A model generated the notes under the pieces. The model searched no databases and was not told where the DNA came from. It saw nothing but the letters and a program-made list of their open reading frames with translations. This document shows positions 34,687 to 43,607 of a DNA stretch of 64,000 nucleotides, in pieces. The translations under genes and the position numbers were made by a program. Every line of letters begins with the position of its first letter. Within the stretch, counting starts at the first letter, position 1. This stretch comes from Pseudomonas frederiksbergensis (GTDB lineage: Bacteria > Pseudomonadota > Gammaproteobacteria > Pseudomonadales > Pseudomonadaceae): the NCBI RefSeq assembly GCF_003732275.1, contig NZ_MOBM01000038.1, positions 1,330,679 to 1,394,678 on the forward strand, in the 5' to 3' direction.

Positions 34687-36459
34687 TTAGAACTGTTCGG
34701 CGCTCAGGCCAAACAAGGAGGCACTGCCCGCGCGGATGGATTGCTCCAGGCTCAAAATGCGCGGCAGCAAGCGGTGGATGTAGAAGTCGGCGGTGGCGAT
34801 CTTCGCACCATAAAACCCTGCATCTTCGTGCAGCTTTTGCTTGGCAACCTGTGCCATGCGCGCCCAAAGCCAGGCATAGGCGACGTAACCGAACAGGTGC
34901 AAATACTCCACCGAAGCAGCGCCGACTTCGTTGCGATTGGTGGTCGCCTGGTCCTGCAGCCAGTCGCTCAGGTCTTCCAGACGCTGCACGGCATCGAACA
35001 GTTGAGCGGAGTAGGGCGCGTCGGGCTGACGGGCGAAATGGCGGATCTCGCCGGTGAACTGGCGCAGCGCGGAGCCCTTATCGGCGAGCACTTTGCGTCC
35101 AAGCAAGTCCAGGGCCTGAATGCCGTTGGTGCCTTCGTAGATCTGCGCGATGCGCACGTCACGGACCAATTGTTCCTGGCCCCACTCGCGGATGTAGCCA
35201 TGGCCGCCGAACACTTGCTGGCCGTTGATGCAGCTTTCCAGGCCGGTGTCGGTGAAGAACGCCTTGGCCACCGGTGTGAGCAGCGCCACCAGGGTTTGCG
35301 CGCTGTCCCGTTCCTTGGCGTCATCGGAAAACTTCGCCAGGTCCAGTTGCTGCCCGACATAACTGGCGAACGCACGGCCGCCCTCGGTCATGGCTTTCAT
35401 GCTCAGCAGCATGCGGCGCACATCAGGGTGGACGATGATCGGGTCAGCCACTTTGTCCGGAGCAATAGCACCGGTCGGCGCGCGACTCTGAACACGTTCA
35501 CGTGCATAGGCGACGGCGCTCTGATAGGACGCTTCGGCGCAGCCAATGCCCTGAATGCCGATGGACAAGCGCTCGTAGTTCATCATGGTGAACATCGCCG
35601 CCAGGCCTTTGTTGGCTTCGCCGACCAGCCAGCCGCTGGCGCCGTCGAAGTTCATCACGCAGGTGGCCGAGGCCTTGATGCCCATCTTGTGTTCGATCGA
35701 ACCGCAACTCACTGCGTTGGCATCGCCGAGGGAACCGTCAGCATTGACCAGTACTTTGGGGACGACAAACAGCGAGATGCCTTTGGGCCCCGCAGGTGCG
35801 TCCGGCAGTTTGGCCAGCACCAGATGCACAATGTTTTCGGTCAGATCCTGGTCACCACCGGTGATGAAGATCTTGCTGCCGGTGATGCTGAAGCTGCCGT
35901 CGGCCCGGGGTTCGGCGCGGGTGCGGATAATCCCCAGATCGGTACCGGCGTGGGCTTCAGTCAGGCACATGGAACCGGCCCAGCGGCCTTCGTACATCGG
36001 CGGCAGGTAGAGGTTTTTCAGGGTGTCACTGGCGTGGGCATCCAGCGCCAGGCAGGCACCGGAACTCAACGCCGAATACAGCGCGAAGCTTGCGTTGGCG
36101 CCGTAAAGCATTTCTTCGAACTGCACGGCGAGCATCTTCGGCATGCCCATGCCGCCAAAATCGGCGTTGCCGGACAGGCCCACCCAGCCGCCTTCGATGT
36201 AGGTGGCATAAGCCTGTTTGAAACCGATCGGCGTGCTGACTTGGCCGTCGGTCCACCGGGCGCCTTCCTCGTCGCCACTGCGATTCAATGGCGCAATCAG
36301 GTGCGAGGTGACTTTGGCCGCCTCCTCAAGAATGGCGTCGGCGGTGGCGGCGTCGACACTGTCGGCTAAGGCCGGCAGGCGTGCCCACAAGGCCGGGGCA
36401 TCGAACACTTCATGCAATACAAAGCGCATGTCGCGCAGCGGGGCGTTGAATTCGGGCAT
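34687..36459 (-). CDS. Acyl-CoA dehydrogenase, DmdC-like (long form with C-terminal domain)
   Basis: A 590-residue FAD acyl-CoA dehydrogenase, larger than the 380-residue housekeeping type because of a C-terminal acetyl-CoA-dehydrogenase-like extension (PF12806 type), as in 3-methylmercaptopropionyl-CoA dehydrogenases. Motifs: MCLTEAHAGTDLGIIRTRAE for FAD/substrate binding and QVFGGHGYIREWGQEQLVRD near the C-terminal end of the dehydrogenase core. The start at 36459 is backed by GAGGT. The adjacent ligase would supply its acyl-CoA. The name DmdC reflects similarity in architecture and does not prove dimethylsulfoniopropionate use. Confidence 0.88.
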   Translation of the reverse strand: MPEFNAPLRDMRFVLHEVFDAPALWARLPALADSVDAATADAILEEAAKVTSHLIAPLNRSGDEEGARWTDGQVSTPIGFKQAYATYIEGGWVGLSGNADFGGMGMPKMLAVQFEEMLYGANASFALYSALSSGACLALDAHASDTLKNLYLPPMYEGRWAGSMCLTEAHAGTDLGIIRTRAEPRADGSFSITGSKIFITGGDQDLTENIVHLVLAKLPDAPAGPKGISLFVVPKVLVNADGSLGDANAVSCGSIEHKMGIKASATCVMNFDGASGWLVGEANKGLAAMFTMMNYERLSIGIQGIGCAEASYQSAVAYARERVQSRAPTGAIAPDKVADPIIVHPDVRRMLLSMKAMTEGGRAFASYVGQQLDLAKFSDDAKERDSAQTLVALLTPVAKAFFTDTGLESCINGQQVFGGHGYIREWGQEQLVRDVRIAQIYEGTNGIQALDLLGRKVLADKGSALRQFTGEIRHFARQPDAPYSAQLFDAVQRLEDLSDWLQDQATTNRNEVGAASVEYLHLFGYVAYAWLWARMAQVAKQKLHEDAGFYGAKIATADFYIHRLLPRILSLEQSIRAGSASLFGLSAEQF

Positions 36460-36523
36460 AACGTGAACCTCAAAAGGGTGTGCGATGGACACGGCGCCGC
36501 TTGAGCAGGCCGTGCCCTTTCAA

Positions 36524-38194
36524 TCAATGAGCGCAAGCGCTGGCGGCACCGAGGCCGGTCTGGGCACGAACGAACTGGTCGGCGTAAGCGTCACGTTCCT
36601 TGTCGGCCCGTACGCTGCGGTCGAGTTTGGATACGACGACGATCACCAAGAATGCCAGTGGCATGGAGAACAGCGCCGGGTGGTCGTACGGGAAGATCGC
36701 CTGTGCATGGCCGAGCACGGTGACCCAGACCGCAGGCGAGAGGATCACCAGGACCAGCGCGCAGATCAGCCCGGCGAAACCGCCGATGATTGCGCCTTTG
36801 GTGGTCAAGCCTTTCCAGTACATGGCCATGATCAGCACCGGGAAGTTGGTCGACGCAGCGATGCCGAAGGTCAGACCCACGAGGAACGCGACGTTCATCT
36901 TCTCGAACAGAATGCCCAGCAGAATCGCGATGATGCCAAGGCCTACGGTGGCCATGCGGGTCACGCGCATTTCCTGTTTTTCGCTGGCTTTGCCCTTCTT
37001 GAACACCGTGGCGTAGAGGTCGTGGGAAATCGCCGAAGCACCGGCCAGGGCCAGCCCGGAGACCACCGCAAGGATGGTGGCGAAGGCCACGGCCGAGAGG
37101 AAGCCGAAGAACAGATTGCCACCAACCGCTTTGGCCAGGTGCATGGCGACCATGTTGCCGCCACCAATCAAGGTACCGCCGACTTCGCCATTGACGTAGT
37201 ACTGCGGGTCGGTGCCGATGATCACCATCGCGGCGAAGCCCAGGGTGCATACCACCAGGAAGAAGAAACCGATGAAACCGGTGGCGTAGAACACCGATTT
37301 GCGCGCTTCCTTGGCGTTAGGCACGGTGAAGAAACGCATCAGAATGTGCGGCAGGCCGGCAATCCCGAACACCAGGCCCAGTGACATCGAAGCGGTGTTG
37401 ATCGGGTCGGAGAGCATTGAGCCGGGGCCCATGATGTTCCAGCCACTGGCGTGCGCCTGGACGGCTTTGTCCGCGAGGGTTTCGTAGCTGAAGCCGAACT
37501 GCGACATGGCCATGAATGCCAGGGTCGTGCCGCCGGCAAGCAGCAGCACGGCCTTGATGATCTGCACCCAGGTGGTGGCGATCATGCCGCCGAAAATCAC
37601 ATACACCAGCATCAGCGCGCCGACGATCACCACGGCTACCGGGTAGTCGAGGCCAAACAGCAACTTGATCAACTGACCCGCACCGACCATCTGCACTATC
37701 AGGTAGCAACACACCACCGTCAGCGAACCGAAGGCGGCGAAGATCCGCACTTTGTTCTGGTCCAGGCGATAGGACACGATGTCGGCAAAGGTGTAGCGCC
37801 CCAGGTTGCGCAGGCGCTCGGCCATCAGGAAAGTGATGATCGGCCAACCGACGAAGAAGCCGATGGTATAGATGAAGCCGTCGTAGCCCTTGGCAAACAC
37901 CAGGCTGGAAAGCCCCAGCAGCGTAGCGGCGGACATGTAGTCGCCGGCAATGGCCAGGCCATTCTGAAACCCGGTGATTCCACCGCCCGCGGTGTAGAAG
38001 TCCGAAGTGGATCTGGTTTGCCGCGCGGCCCACCAAGTGATGGCCAATGTGCCCAGTACGAAGACGAAGAACATGCCGATCGCATGCAGGTTGAGCGGCT
38101 GTTTTTCCACTGCACCCAGCGCGGGTGCAGCCAGCACAACGGAAGCCGGCAAGAGCCCGGCAGCGGCGAGGAGAATTTTACGCAGCAGAGTCAT
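36524..38194 (-). CDS. actP: Cation:acetate/carboxylate symporter ActP
   Basis: A 556-residue sodium:solute symporter family protein with a signal-peptide-like start (MTLLRKILLAAAGLLPASVV) and about 13 helices. It shows FYTAGGGITGFQNGLAIAGD and YMSAATLLG, which mark the ActP group of acetate, propionate and similar monocarboxylate importers. It overlaps the DUF485 gene (TGATG), the standard yjcH-actP pairing. No acs gene lies beside it; an acyl-CoA ligase of another group does. Confidence 0.93.
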   Translation of the reverse strand: MTLLRKILLAAAGLLPASVVLAAPALGAVEKQPLNLHAIGMFFVFVLGTLAITWWAARQTRSTSDFYTAGGGITGFQNGLAIAGDYMSAATLLGLSSLVFAKGYDGFIYTIGFFVGWPIITFLMAERLRNLGRYTFADIVSYRLDQNKVRIFAAFGSLTVVCCYLIVQMVGAGQLIKLLFGLDYPVAVVIVGALMLVYVIFGGMIATTWVQIIKAVLLLAGGTTLAFMAMSQFGFSYETLADKAVQAHASGWNIMGPGSMLSDPINTASMSLGLVFGIAGLPHILMRFFTVPNAKEARKSVFYATGFIGFFFLVVCTLGFAAMVIIGTDPQYYVNGEVGGTLIGGGNMVAMHLAKAVGGNLFFGFLSAVAFATILAVVSGLALAGASAISHDLYATVFKKGKASEKQEMRVTRMATVGLGIIAILLGILFEKMNVAFLVGLTFGIAASTNFPVLIMAMYWKGLTTKGAIIGGFAGLICALVLVILSPAVWVTVLGHAQAIFPYDHPALFSMPLAFLVIVVVSKLDRSVRADKERDAYADQFVRAQTGLGAASACAH

Positions 38195-38520
38195 CACTTG
38201 CTCTCCTCGAGAATGGCGGCGCCCAATGCATCGAAACGCGTGTTGGCGCTGTAGACGTACCAACCGGTCAGTAGCCAGGAAAAAATGATGATCGCCGCGC
38301 CAACCGGCATGCCCAGGGTCAACATCCGACGCTCGGCGATCGGCGCGTGCAGCCACTGCGGGGCAAACGCCACTACCAGCATGAACGCGTAGTAAGTACC
38401 CAGCACGGCAGCACTCAGCGACCAGGCCAGGCGCGAACGGCTGCTCACCAATTGAAGGAATTTGGGGTTGGACCGAATGCGTTCACAGCGTTGGGTATCG
38501 GTTGAATGGATGTCGATCAT
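38194..38520 (-). CDS. DUF485 membrane protein (YjcH-like)
   Basis: A 108-residue protein with two membrane helices (LAWSLSAAVLGTYYAFMLVV and LGMPVGAAIIIFSWLLTGWY), the DUF485 pattern that almost always precedes actP. The start MIDIHSTDTQRCERI at 38520 is preferred over 38631. Its stop overlaps the actP start by one base, so the two are translationally coupled. It is thought to be an accessory subunit of ActP. Confidence 0.9.
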   Translation of the reverse strand: MIDIHSTDTQRCERIRSNPKFLQLVSSRSRLAWSLSAAVLGTYYAFMLVVAFAPQWLHAPIAERRMLTLGMPVGAAIIIFSWLLTGWYVYSANTRFDALGAAILEESK

Positions 38521-38595
38521 GGGTGGCTCCACATTGTTTTTGTTATCAGTGTGTAGGTCAGGGACAGGGCCAAATTCAGGCTGCACGAGCCCGAA

Positions 38596-38618
38596 GCGGC
38601 AGGTAAAACACCTGCCGC
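38596..38618. other. Hairpin between ligase and DUF485 genes
   Basis: GCGGCAGGT (38596-38604) pairs with ACCTGCCGC (38610-38618) around AAAAC. No T-run follows on the minus strand, so it is more likely an mRNA processing or stability hairpin in the operon than a full terminator. Confidence 0.5.
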
Positions 38619-38642
38619 CTGGTGGGTACAACGTCGATTCGG

Positions 38643-40265
38643 TTAGAGCGCTTTGGCCCTGTCGCGCAGAACGTACTTCTGGATCTTGCCGGTTGAAGTC
38701 TTCGGCAGCAGGGTGAAAATCACGGTGCGCGGGACTTTGAAACCGGCCAGGTGTTCGCGGCAGAAACTGATAATGTCGGCCTCGCGAACGTCCTGGTGAT
38801 CAGCCTTCAATGTGATAAAGGCGCAGGGCGTTTCACCCCACTTCTCATCGGGACGGGCGACGACGGCCGCTTCCATGACGGCGGGATGGCGATAGAGCAC
38901 ACCTTCAAGTTCGATGGTGGAAATGTTCTCACCGCCGGAAATGATGATGTCCTTGAGTCGGTCCTTGATCTCGACATAACCGTTCGGATGACACACCGCC
39001 AGGTCGCCGGTGTGGAACCAGCCGCCGTCGAACGCTTCGGCTGTGGCGGTCGGGTTCTTCAGGTAGCCCTTCATCACGGTGTTACCGCGCATGAAGATCT
39101 CACCGATGGTCTGACCGTCTCGCGGGGTCGGCTCCAGCGTCTTCGAATCGCCAACCATCACACCTTCGAGCGTCGGGTAGCGCACGCCCTGACGGGATTT
39201 GATTTGCGCTCTTTCGTCGAGCGGCAACTCATCCCATTCGGCATGCCAGGCGCAGAGCGTCACCGGGCCATAGGTTTCGGTCAGGCCATAGACGTGAGTG
39301 ACCTTGATGCCCATTTGTTCCACGGCACCGATCACTTTGGCCGGCGGTGCGGCGCCGGCGACCATCGCGTTGACCGGATGATCGATCGCCGCTTTCGCCG
39401 ATTCCGGCATGTTGACCAAGGCATTGAGCACGATCGGCGCAGCGCACAGATGGGTGACCTGATGCTCGCGGATCAGCGTGAGGATTTTCTGTGGATCGAC
39501 GCGGCGAAGAAACACATGCACACCGGCCATGGCGGTGATGATCCACGGGTAGCACCAACCGTTGCAATGGAACATCGGCAAGGTCCAGAGGTACACCGGA
39601 TGGTTACCCATGGCCCAGGTCATCTGGTTGCCCAAGGAGTTCAGGTAAGCACCGCGATGGTGGTAAACCACGCCTTTGGGGTTGCCGGTGGTGCCGGAGG
39701 TGTAATTCAGCGAGATGGCTTGCCATTCATCATCGGGCCACTGCCAGGCGAAGGCCGGGTCGCCTTCGGCCAATAGCGCTTCATAGTCCAGATCGCTGAC
39801 CGCCTGGCCTTCGCCGTATTCCGGATCATTAACGTCGATGACCAATGGCGGGTGATCCAGCATGCCGATCGCCGCGTGAATCACATCATGGAACTCACGG
39901 TCGGTAATCAGCACCTTGGCTTCGCCATGCTGCAGCATGAAGGCAATGGCTTCGGCATCCAGACGCACGTTGAGCGGGTTGAGCACCGCGCCAATCATCG
40001 GCACGCCGAAATGCACTTCGAGCATTTCGGGAATGTTGGGCAACATCACCGCCACGGTGTCGTTCTTGCCGATGCCGCGACCGGCCAGCGCCGAGGCCAG
40101 GCGACGGCAGCGGGTGTAGGTCTGCGCCCAGGTGCGGCGGATCGAGCCATGGATGACGGCGGGATAGTGTGGGTAAACGCTGGCGGTGCGCTCGATGAAG
40201 CTGAGCGGAGACAAGGCAATATGGTTGACAGCCGCAGGGCCTAGCCCTTGTTCATAGATCGACAT
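38643..40265 (-). CDS. AMP-forming acyl-CoA synthetase
   Basis: A 540-residue adenylate-forming ligase that activates a carboxylic acid to its CoA thioester. All core motifs are present: LNYTSGTTGNPKGVVYHH (phosphate loop), GLTETYGPV, GWFHTGDLAVCHPNGYVEIK and the C-terminal KTSTGKIQKYVLR with the catalytic lysine. It resembles medium/short-chain fatty acyl-CoA synthetases such as the P. putida PP_3553 group. It is the first gene of the same-strand run ligase, DUF485, actP, acyl-CoA dehydrogenase and porin, and is divergent from the sensor kinase gene. Confidence 0.92.
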   Translation of the reverse strand: MSIYEQGLGPAAVNHIALSPLSFIERTASVYPHYPAVIHGSIRRTWAQTYTRCRRLASALAGRGIGKNDTVAVMLPNIPEMLEVHFGVPMIGAVLNPLNVRLDAEAIAFMLQHGEAKVLITDREFHDVIHAAIGMLDHPPLVIDVNDPEYGEGQAVSDLDYEALLAEGDPAFAWQWPDDEWQAISLNYTSGTTGNPKGVVYHHRGAYLNSLGNQMTWAMGNHPVYLWTLPMFHCNGWCYPWIITAMAGVHVFLRRVDPQKILTLIREHQVTHLCAAPIVLNALVNMPESAKAAIDHPVNAMVAGAAPPAKVIGAVEQMGIKVTHVYGLTETYGPVTLCAWHAEWDELPLDERAQIKSRQGVRYPTLEGVMVGDSKTLEPTPRDGQTIGEIFMRGNTVMKGYLKNPTATAEAFDGGWFHTGDLAVCHPNGYVEIKDRLKDIIISGGENISTIELEGVLYRHPAVMEAAVVARPDEKWGETPCAFITLKADHQDVREADIISFCREHLAGFKVPRTVIFTLLPKTSTGKIQKYVLRDRAKAL

Positions 40266-40393
40266 GTACGGGTACTCGGTGGCTGATTGTTAGCTCTATA
40301 GGTGACCTTGCAGCGTAGCCGCTGAGGTCGCCTTTTATGTCCGGCCTGATTTATATAACATTCAGCTACCGATATGGAAGTACAACCTACGTC

Positions 40394-40413
40394 ATATAGG
40401 ATATGTACTATAT
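40394..40413. promoter_or_regulatory. AT-rich inverted repeat between the ligase and kinase genes
   Basis: ATATAG (40394-40399) and CTATAT (40408-40413) form a dyad with an 8-base spacer in the 229-base divergent promoter region. It is a possible binding site for the FixJ-type regulator encoded at 42776; this is an inference. Confidence 0.35.
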
Positions 40414-40494
40414 TTGATTCTTGCTGGACTAAATGAATACAGTGACACCGCAAAGCCGGTATATCCTTGGCCTCCCCAACGAAGCGGACCTGTG

Positions 40495-42771
40495 ATGACC
40501 CTGACTCCCGTTCGATTGCACAGCTGGTTGCGCCTGCAGCGCGAGGGTGTGTCTCTGGCCACCCGGGCCGATGCGTTGTGCCGTGCGCTGCAGGATTGCC
40601 CCGAGGTGCGCCGGGCGGTTTATCTGAGTTGGCAACCCACTGCGCGGATTTACAGCCACGAGGGCGCCGCCCAGCATTTTCCACCGGGGCTGGGCGACCC
40701 TTCGCTGGCTAGCGATCAGCGGTTGTTTGATCGGCTGGCCGAAGCGGGGCGGCTGGATCTGGCTCAAGTACGTCAAATCGATTGTTGGCTGGCCGGCCGA
40801 CTGCGCCGGGCCGCTATCAGCCACGGCCAGGTGTTTGATCTGGCGTTGCAACCGGGGCAGGCGGGTTTGTTGCTGGTGGAAGTGTGCGAGGGCGTGAGTC
40901 TTGATTGGCTGGGTTGGGTGCAGGACTTGCTGACGACGTTGCTGAGCAGCGTCAACGGCATGCTGCGCGGCTCACCGCTGTTGGGGCACGACCCGCAACC
41001 GAGTCTGTTGCTCGATGCGCAGGGCCGGCCGCTGGAGTTCAACGCGGCGCTGCTGGCGTTGCTGGCCGAAAAGCCGCTGACCGATGTGCTGGTTTTTTTA
41101 CCGGTCAATCACCGGGTGCTGGTACGCGCCTGCCTGGACCAGCAACGCGCCATCGAAGGGGTCGAAGCCCAATTCGAAGCGCAGATCCTGATCTGGACGT
41201 TTATCCCCGATCCCCAGGACAACCGTGTACTCGCCCGGTGTCGCGATGCCACGGCACAAGTGCTGGCCGAGCGTGAAGCGGCCACGGCACGTCGGCTGTA
41301 CCGGCTGATCATTGAAAACACCACCGACCTGATTTCCCGACACACACCGGACGGGCGCTTTCTCGATGCCTCGCCGGCGTCCTGGACATTGCTCGGCTAC
41401 TGGCCGGAGGAGTTGCGCGGGCAAATGGCCCAAGGCTTGTTTCATGGTCAGGACCTGGCCAGCCTGGTGCAGCGCGCGCGGGATGCCCTGGAGCAGGATG
41501 GTTATCACACGATGACGTATCGGATTCGCCATCGGGATGGGCATTACCTGTGGTTTGAAACCGCCAGCCGGGCGATTCGTGAAACCTATACCGGGGCGGT
41601 GGTGGAAGTGGTCAACGTGTCCCGGGACATTACCGCCCGGGTGCATGCCGAGGAGAACAAGCGACGCCTGGCGGAAGTCGTCGAGGTCAACACCGATCCT
41701 GTGTTGTTCATCGACCCCGAGGGGCAAGTCACTTACCTCAACCCAGCGGCGCGGCGCATCCTGGGGATCGACGAGCAACAACCGATGCCAGCCCTGGCAA
41801 CGTTGTTCGCCAGCGGCGACCTGGCACGTCTGCAGCGTGATGGCTGGAGCAGCGCCGAGCGCGACGGTGTCTGGAGCACCGATGCGCGATTGCAACCACC
41901 GGCAGGCGGCACTTCGGTGCCGGTATCGCTGGTGCTGCTGGCGCACCGTTCGGCCGGCGGCGAGCGCTATTACTCATTGGTGGCGCGGGACATGACCGAG
42001 CGTGAACTGCGTGAAGTGCAACAGCGCCGCCATCAGGACGAACTGGCGCACACCGCGCGGTTGGTCACCCTGGGTGAATTGGCCTCGGGCATCGCTCACG
42101 AAATCAACCAGCCATTGGCTGCGGTAGTCAATTACGCCAATGCCAGCCAGCGCTATTTACAGACGCTGGATTCCAATTCCCAGGCCGCCGCCAAAGTGGC
42201 GCAAGGGCTGGAGCGCATTACCCATCATGCCACTCATGCTTCAGAAGTGATCAGACGTTTGCGGGCGTTTCTGCGCAAGGGGCAACGCCGCATGCAGGCC
42301 TTGAATTTCACCGAGGTCGCCCGCGAGGCCGTGCGTTTATGTGCCTGGGAGGCGAGCAATTGCCAAGTGACAATCGAGGATCGCCTACCGGATAATCTGC
42401 CGCCGATTTATGCCGACCGAGTGCTGCTGGAGCAGGTCCTGCTTAATCTCCTGCGAAATGCCATCGATGCCAACCGCGAACAACATCCGGGGCAACCCTC
42501 GCTGATCGTGATGGCTGCGGGGCAGGGCGGTGGTGCAACCGTGGAAATCAGTGTGCAAGACCAGGGGCCAGGCGTCAGCGAGCCCGAACTGGAGCAGATA
42601 TTTACCCCGTTCTATACCAGCAAGGCCGATGGACTGGGGCTTGGCTTGTCCATGAGCCGCAGCATCATCGAAGGTTTCGGTGGCGAATTACAGGCCCGAC
42701 GCCAACCTGTCGGGCTGCTGATGTGCTGCCGTTTGCCGCTGGCCGGCCCAACAAAACAACAACAGGAATAA
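40495..42771 (+). CDS. Soluble PAS-domain sensor histidine kinase
   Basis: A 758-residue kinase without membrane helices. An N-terminal region of about 260 residues (LHSWLRLQREGVSLATRADA) has no recognised domain. Two PAS domains follow (LYRLIIENTTDLISRHTPDG and VVEVNTDPVLFIDPEGQVTY). Then come HisKA with the phospho-acceptor in ASGIAHEINQPLAAVVNYAN and an ATPase domain (LLNLLRNAIDANRE, DQGPGVSEPELEQIF, GLGLGLSMSRSIIEGFGG). It is FixL/StyS-like. The start at 40495 is preferred over 40414. The response regulator follows after 4 bases. It likely senses the acid or its acyl-CoA and controls the divergent operon. Confidence 0.9.
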   Translation: MTLTPVRLHSWLRLQREGVSLATRADALCRALQDCPEVRRAVYLSWQPTARIYSHEGAAQHFPPGLGDPSLASDQRLFDRLAEAGRLDLAQVRQIDCWLAGRLRRAAISHGQVFDLALQPGQAGLLLVEVCEGVSLDWLGWVQDLLTTLLSSVNGMLRGSPLLGHDPQPSLLLDAQGRPLEFNAALLALLAEKPLTDVLVFLPVNHRVLVRACLDQQRAIEGVEAQFEAQILIWTFIPDPQDNRVLARCRDATAQVLAEREAATARRLYRLIIENTTDLISRHTPDGRFLDASPASWTLLGYWPEELRGQMAQGLFHGQDLASLVQRARDALEQDGYHTMTYRIRHRDGHYLWFETASRAIRETYTGAVVEVVNVSRDITARVHAEENKRRLAEVVEVNTDPVLFIDPEGQVTYLNPAARRILGIDEQQPMPALATLFASGDLARLQRDGWSSAERDGVWSTDARLQPPAGGTSVPVSLVLLAHRSAGGERYYSLVARDMTERELREVQQRRHQDELAHTARLVTLGELASGIAHEINQPLAAVVNYANASQRYLQTLDSNSQAAAKVAQGLERITHHATHASEVIRRLRAFLRKGQRRMQALNFTEVAREAVRLCAWEASNCQVTIEDRLPDNLPPIYADRVLLEQVLLNLLRNAIDANREQHPGQPSLIVMAAGQGGGATVEISVQDQGPGVSEPELEQIFTPFYTSKADGLGLGLSMSRSIIEGFGGELQARRQPVGLLMCCRLPLAGPTKQQQE

Positions 42772-42775
42772 CGTA

Positions 42776-43411
42776 ATGGCAGGTGTGACGGAGCACGTGG
42801 TGTATGTGGTCGACGATGACCAAGGCATGCTCGATTCAACCGTCTGGTTGTTGGAGTCGGTAGGGCTCAAAGCCTTGCCGTTTACCAGTGGCGTGGAGTT
42901 TCTCAATGCCTGTGATGCCAGTCTGGATGCCTGCGTGCTGCTCGATGTTCGCATGCCCGGCATGGGCGGTTTGAACGTGCAGGAAGAAATGCGCGCACGT
43001 GAGCTGAACCTGCCGATCATTTTCGTCAGCGGGCACGCGGATGTGCCGATCGTGGTTCGCGCTTTCAAGGCGGGCGCCCATGACTTCATCGAGAAGCCCT
43101 ACAACGAGCAATTGCTGCTGGACAGCGTGCAACAGGCGCTCAGCAACTGTGCGGCAAACCGCTCGGGCAATCAGGGGCACGAAGCCTTGCAGGCGCGCTT
43201 GCTGACACTGACCCCACGGGAGCGCGATGTCTTGCTGCCGCTGGTCCGGGGTTACACCACCCGTGAGATCGCCGAGCAACTGGGCGTCAGTGCGAAAACC
43301 GTCGACCTGTATCGTTCGCGGGTGATGAAGCGCATGCAGGCCAATACCTTGCCGGACCTGGTGGGCATGGCCATCGCCGCTGAACTGGTCGACCCGCTGA
43401 AGCTGCGGTGA
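42776..43411 (+). CDS. FixJ/NarL-type response regulator
   Basis: A 211-residue regulator with a receiver domain (VVYVVDDDQGMLDSTVWLLE; phospho-acceptor Asp in ACVLLDVRMPGMGG; EKPYN loop) and a LuxR-type helix-turn-helix (LTPRERDVLLPLVRGYTTRE, IAEQLGVSAKTVDLYRSRVM). The partner kinase is directly upstream. The pair resembles P. putida PP_3552/PP_3551 beside an acyl-CoA ligase gene, so control of the 33291-40265 operon is the likely role. Confidence 0.92.
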   Translation: MAGVTEHVVYVVDDDQGMLDSTVWLLESVGLKALPFTSGVEFLNACDASLDACVLLDVRMPGMGGLNVQEEMRARELNLPIIFVSGHADVPIVVRAFKAGAHDFIEKPYNEQLLLDSVQQALSNCAANRSGNQGHEALQARLLTLTPRERDVLLPLVRGYTTREIAEQLGVSAKTVDLYRSRVMKRMQANTLPDLVGMAIAAELVDPLKLR

Positions 43412-43439
43412 TTGCTGGCATTTTCTATTGATCGTCTAT

Positions 43440-43449
43440 GGGGGGGGGG
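43440..43449. repeat. Ten-G homopolymer tract
   Basis: Ten consecutive G's lie 28 bases after the response regulator stop and about 160 bases before the patatin gene. Such tracts can slip during replication; here it is intergenic. A sequencing-length error is also possible. Confidence 0.7.
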
Positions 43450-43607
43450 AGGATCAGCCGCAAGACAGACCGGACGTCCCGCCAACGTTATGACAGCCTG
43501 AGCTTGCGCTAGCATGAAAGATGTTCAGGCCACCCGCCATTGAGACTGGTCATCGGTGTGTCGAGTGTGCGTGACGGACTCTGTCAATTGCAGGGGCCGG
43601 AGGAGGC

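Noticed and set aside
34741..36369. 542-codon plus-strand frame opposite the acyl-CoA dehydrogenase gene
   Set aside because: Antisense shadow of a high-GC gene; low-complexity product and no ribosome site.
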